From NCBI RefSeq assembly GCF_001550375.1, contig NZ_LRTR01000120.1, forward strand, positions 1 through 39,134: a stretch of DNA of 39,134 nt. Direction: 5' to 3'. Below the pieces are notes generated by a model that saw nothing but the letters and a program-made list of their open reading frames with translations, made no database searches and was not told the DNA's origin. The position numbers and the translations under genes are program-made. This DNA comes from Streptomyces europaeiscabiei (GTDB lineage Bacteria > Actinomycetota > Actinomycetes > Streptomycetales > Streptomycetaceae). Of this stretch, positions 38,114-39,134 are shown piece after piece. The first letter of the stretch is position 1. The number at the start of each line of letters is the position of its first letter.

Positions 38114-38501
38114 TAGCAAATTCTCCTCGTCTTCGTCCCTGGTCCCGCCCGTGTGGCAGGGGGACGGTGGCGGAGAAGCGCGCCGTCTGGTGCGGGCCGG
38201 TCTTCGATCGAAGCCCTCGGGGTTCGTAATCTCCCGGGGGCCACTACCGAGGACCGGCGGCGGCGAGGTGCGCTTCTCCTCGTTCGGTGTGCGTGCGGTC
38301 GCCCGTGTCCGGGGTCCCTCACGCTGTGTCGTGCGTATTGCGTTGTGCTACCACACTACAAAGGGGTGGTGACACTCCGCACGTTTCCGCCCGTACGTCC
38401 CGCGTGCGTCGGGGCCGCGCGCCCCCTTCCAGCGGGGGCCTGCGGAGTTCCGGCGAGTGCCGCGGGAAGGGCGTGCGGCGAGCCGCGGCGGTGCGTACAG
38501 C
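38114..38501 (-). promoter_or_regulatory. rpsO-pnp intergenic region with large mRNA hairpin
   Basis: Outer arms GGAGAAGCGC (38172-38181) and GCGCTTCTCC (38270-38279) enclose CCGGTC/GACCGG and CCTCGG/CCGAGG pairings. This forms a long imperfect stem in the pnp leader. In S. coelicolor the rpsO-pnp readthrough transcript is cut by RNase III in such a hairpin (recalled). A weak promoter candidate, TAGTGT near 38357 on the minus strand, could start a pnp-only transcript. The rest, about 38360-38500, shows only GC-rich short repeats. Confidence 0.65.
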
Positions 38502-38539
38502 AAAAGGAGCGGTCCCCCGTTTCTCCCGGGAACCGCTCC
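38502..38539 (-). terminator. Intrinsic terminator of rpsO
   Basis: GGAGCGGT (38506-38513) pairs with ACCGCTCC (38532-38539). On the minus strand TTTTG follows the stem. It lies just after the rpsO stop; partial readthrough would feed pnp. Confidence 0.85.
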
Positions 38540-38551
38540 CCTCACGGCGTC

Positions 38552-38839
38552 TTACTTGGCGCCCGCCGCACCGCGGCGGATGCCGAGGCGGTCGACCAGC
38601 GTACGGAAGCGCTGGATGTCCTTCTTGGCGAGGTACTGCAGCAGGCGGCGACGCTGACCGACCAGGATCAGCAGACCACGGCGGGAGTGGTGGTCGTGCT
38701 TGTGGGTCTTGAGGTGCTCGGTCAGGTCCGAGATGCGGCGGGAGAGCATCGCGACCTGGACCTCGGGGGAGCCGGTGTCGCCCTCCTTGGTACCGAACTC
38801 GCTGATGATCTGCTTCTTCGTAGCGGCGTCGAGCGACAC
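38552..38839 (-). CDS. rpsO: 30S ribosomal protein S15
   Basis: 95 residues, the normal S15 length. It binds the central domain of 16S rRNA and nucleates platform assembly. The sequence [40 protein letters not shown] and [21 protein letters not shown] is diagnostic. The start is GTG at 38839 with GAGGAG about 7 bases upstream. The longer in-frame extension upstream is leader. It precedes pnp on the same strand, the conserved bacterial order. Confidence 0.97.
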   Translation of the reverse strand: MSLDAATKKQIISEFGTKEGDTGSPEVQVAMLSRRISDLTEHLKTHKHDHHSRRGLLILVGQRRRLLQYLAKKDIQRFRTLVDRLGIRRGAAGAK

Positions 38840-38982
38840 GCGATACTCCTCATGAGTCTCGTTGATGTCACCGAGTGCCCCTGGTCTGCGTCTCAGGGGG
38901 GCTTCTGTGACTCGGGTGACGGGGGTCCGCTGGGGGCTACCTCCGAAAGTCCGGGGGTGCGCACACAAACGGCCACGGGAAA

Positions 38983-39010
38983 GAATACCAGCCTGAAGGG
39001 GTGCGTCCGA
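38983..39010 (-). promoter_or_regulatory. Candidate vegetative promoter of rpsO
   Basis: On the minus strand TATTCT (38988-38983) is preceded by TCGGAC (39010-39005) with a 16-base spacer. The transcript would have a leader of about 140 bases. The remaining sequence to the window end (39011-39134) shows no gene. Confidence 0.45.
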
Positions 39011-39134
39011 CCGGGATTCCCGGTACGGGGCTGCTCGGCGCCGGGCACGCGTCCGACGGCCTGCCTGCGGGCGATCAGCGACGAGAGCCGGGGAGGGCCG
39101 GCCGTCGCTCCTTGTTCGGGGCGCGTCGGCGGCC

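Overview
The window is a high-GC actinobacterial chromosome segment, almost certainly from Streptomyces. It carries the OsaA/OsaB/OsaC osmotic-stress proteins, ClgR, a Streptomyces-type rrn operon without spacer tRNAs, GTG and TTG starts, and GC-rich hairpin terminators. From memory, the order rpsO-pnp-M16 protease-dapB-thyX-dapA-RNase J ... ftsK-pgsA-cinA-clgR matches the S. coelicolor region around pnp to ftsK. A looser version of the same order is found in mycobacteria. Nothing suggests a prophage or genomic island. The one clear mobile element is an intein in thyX.

Left part (1-11.4 kb): the 3' end of an Lhr-type helicase gene, a Nei-type DNA glycosylase and a short-chain dehydrogenase lie on the plus strand. 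The SDR has a putative leaderless promoter with an operator-like palindrome. On the minus strand follow a small membrane protein, a Dps protein, clgR, and a tightly overlapping rimO-pgsA-cinA set. Upstream of these are a RodZ-like membrane HTH protein and ftsK, whose product has a histone-H1-like Lys/Ala/Pro tail.

Middle (11.4-21.2 kb): the osmoadaptation locus. osaB is a response regulator without a DNA-binding domain. osaA encodes a 1831-residue soluble hybrid kinase with a long HAMP array. Both are on the minus strand. osaC, divergent from osaA, encodes an RsbW-like kinase joined to PAS, two GAF-like regions and a PP2C phosphatase. The 0.4-kb divergent gap holds repeated TCGTAC elements.

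rRNA region (21.2-27.8 kb): tRNA-Thr(GGT), a shortened DegT-fold aminotransferase-like gene, and a complete minus-strand rrn operon (16S-23S-5S) with its leader, processing stem and terminator.

Right part (27.8-39.1 kb): RNase J, dapA and thyX lie on the minus strand. ThyX is interrupted at its signature motif by a 303-residue intein carrying an HNH endonuclease and an AP2-like domain. Two small membrane-protein genes converge on a 24-bp perfect hairpin. dapB, an M16 peptidase, pnp and rpsO follow, with a structured rpsO-pnp intergenic region. Genes for RNA processing (RNase J, PNPase), S15, lysine/diaminopimelate synthesis (dapA, dapB) and dTMP synthesis (thyX) cluster here.

The strongest candidate for something unusual is the ThyX intein, because its AP2-like domain sits inside the N-terminal half of the splicing domain. 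Others are the homogenised HAMP array of OsaA, the DegT-like protein lacking its PLP-lysine segment, and the structured RNase J leader with a small upstream ORF.
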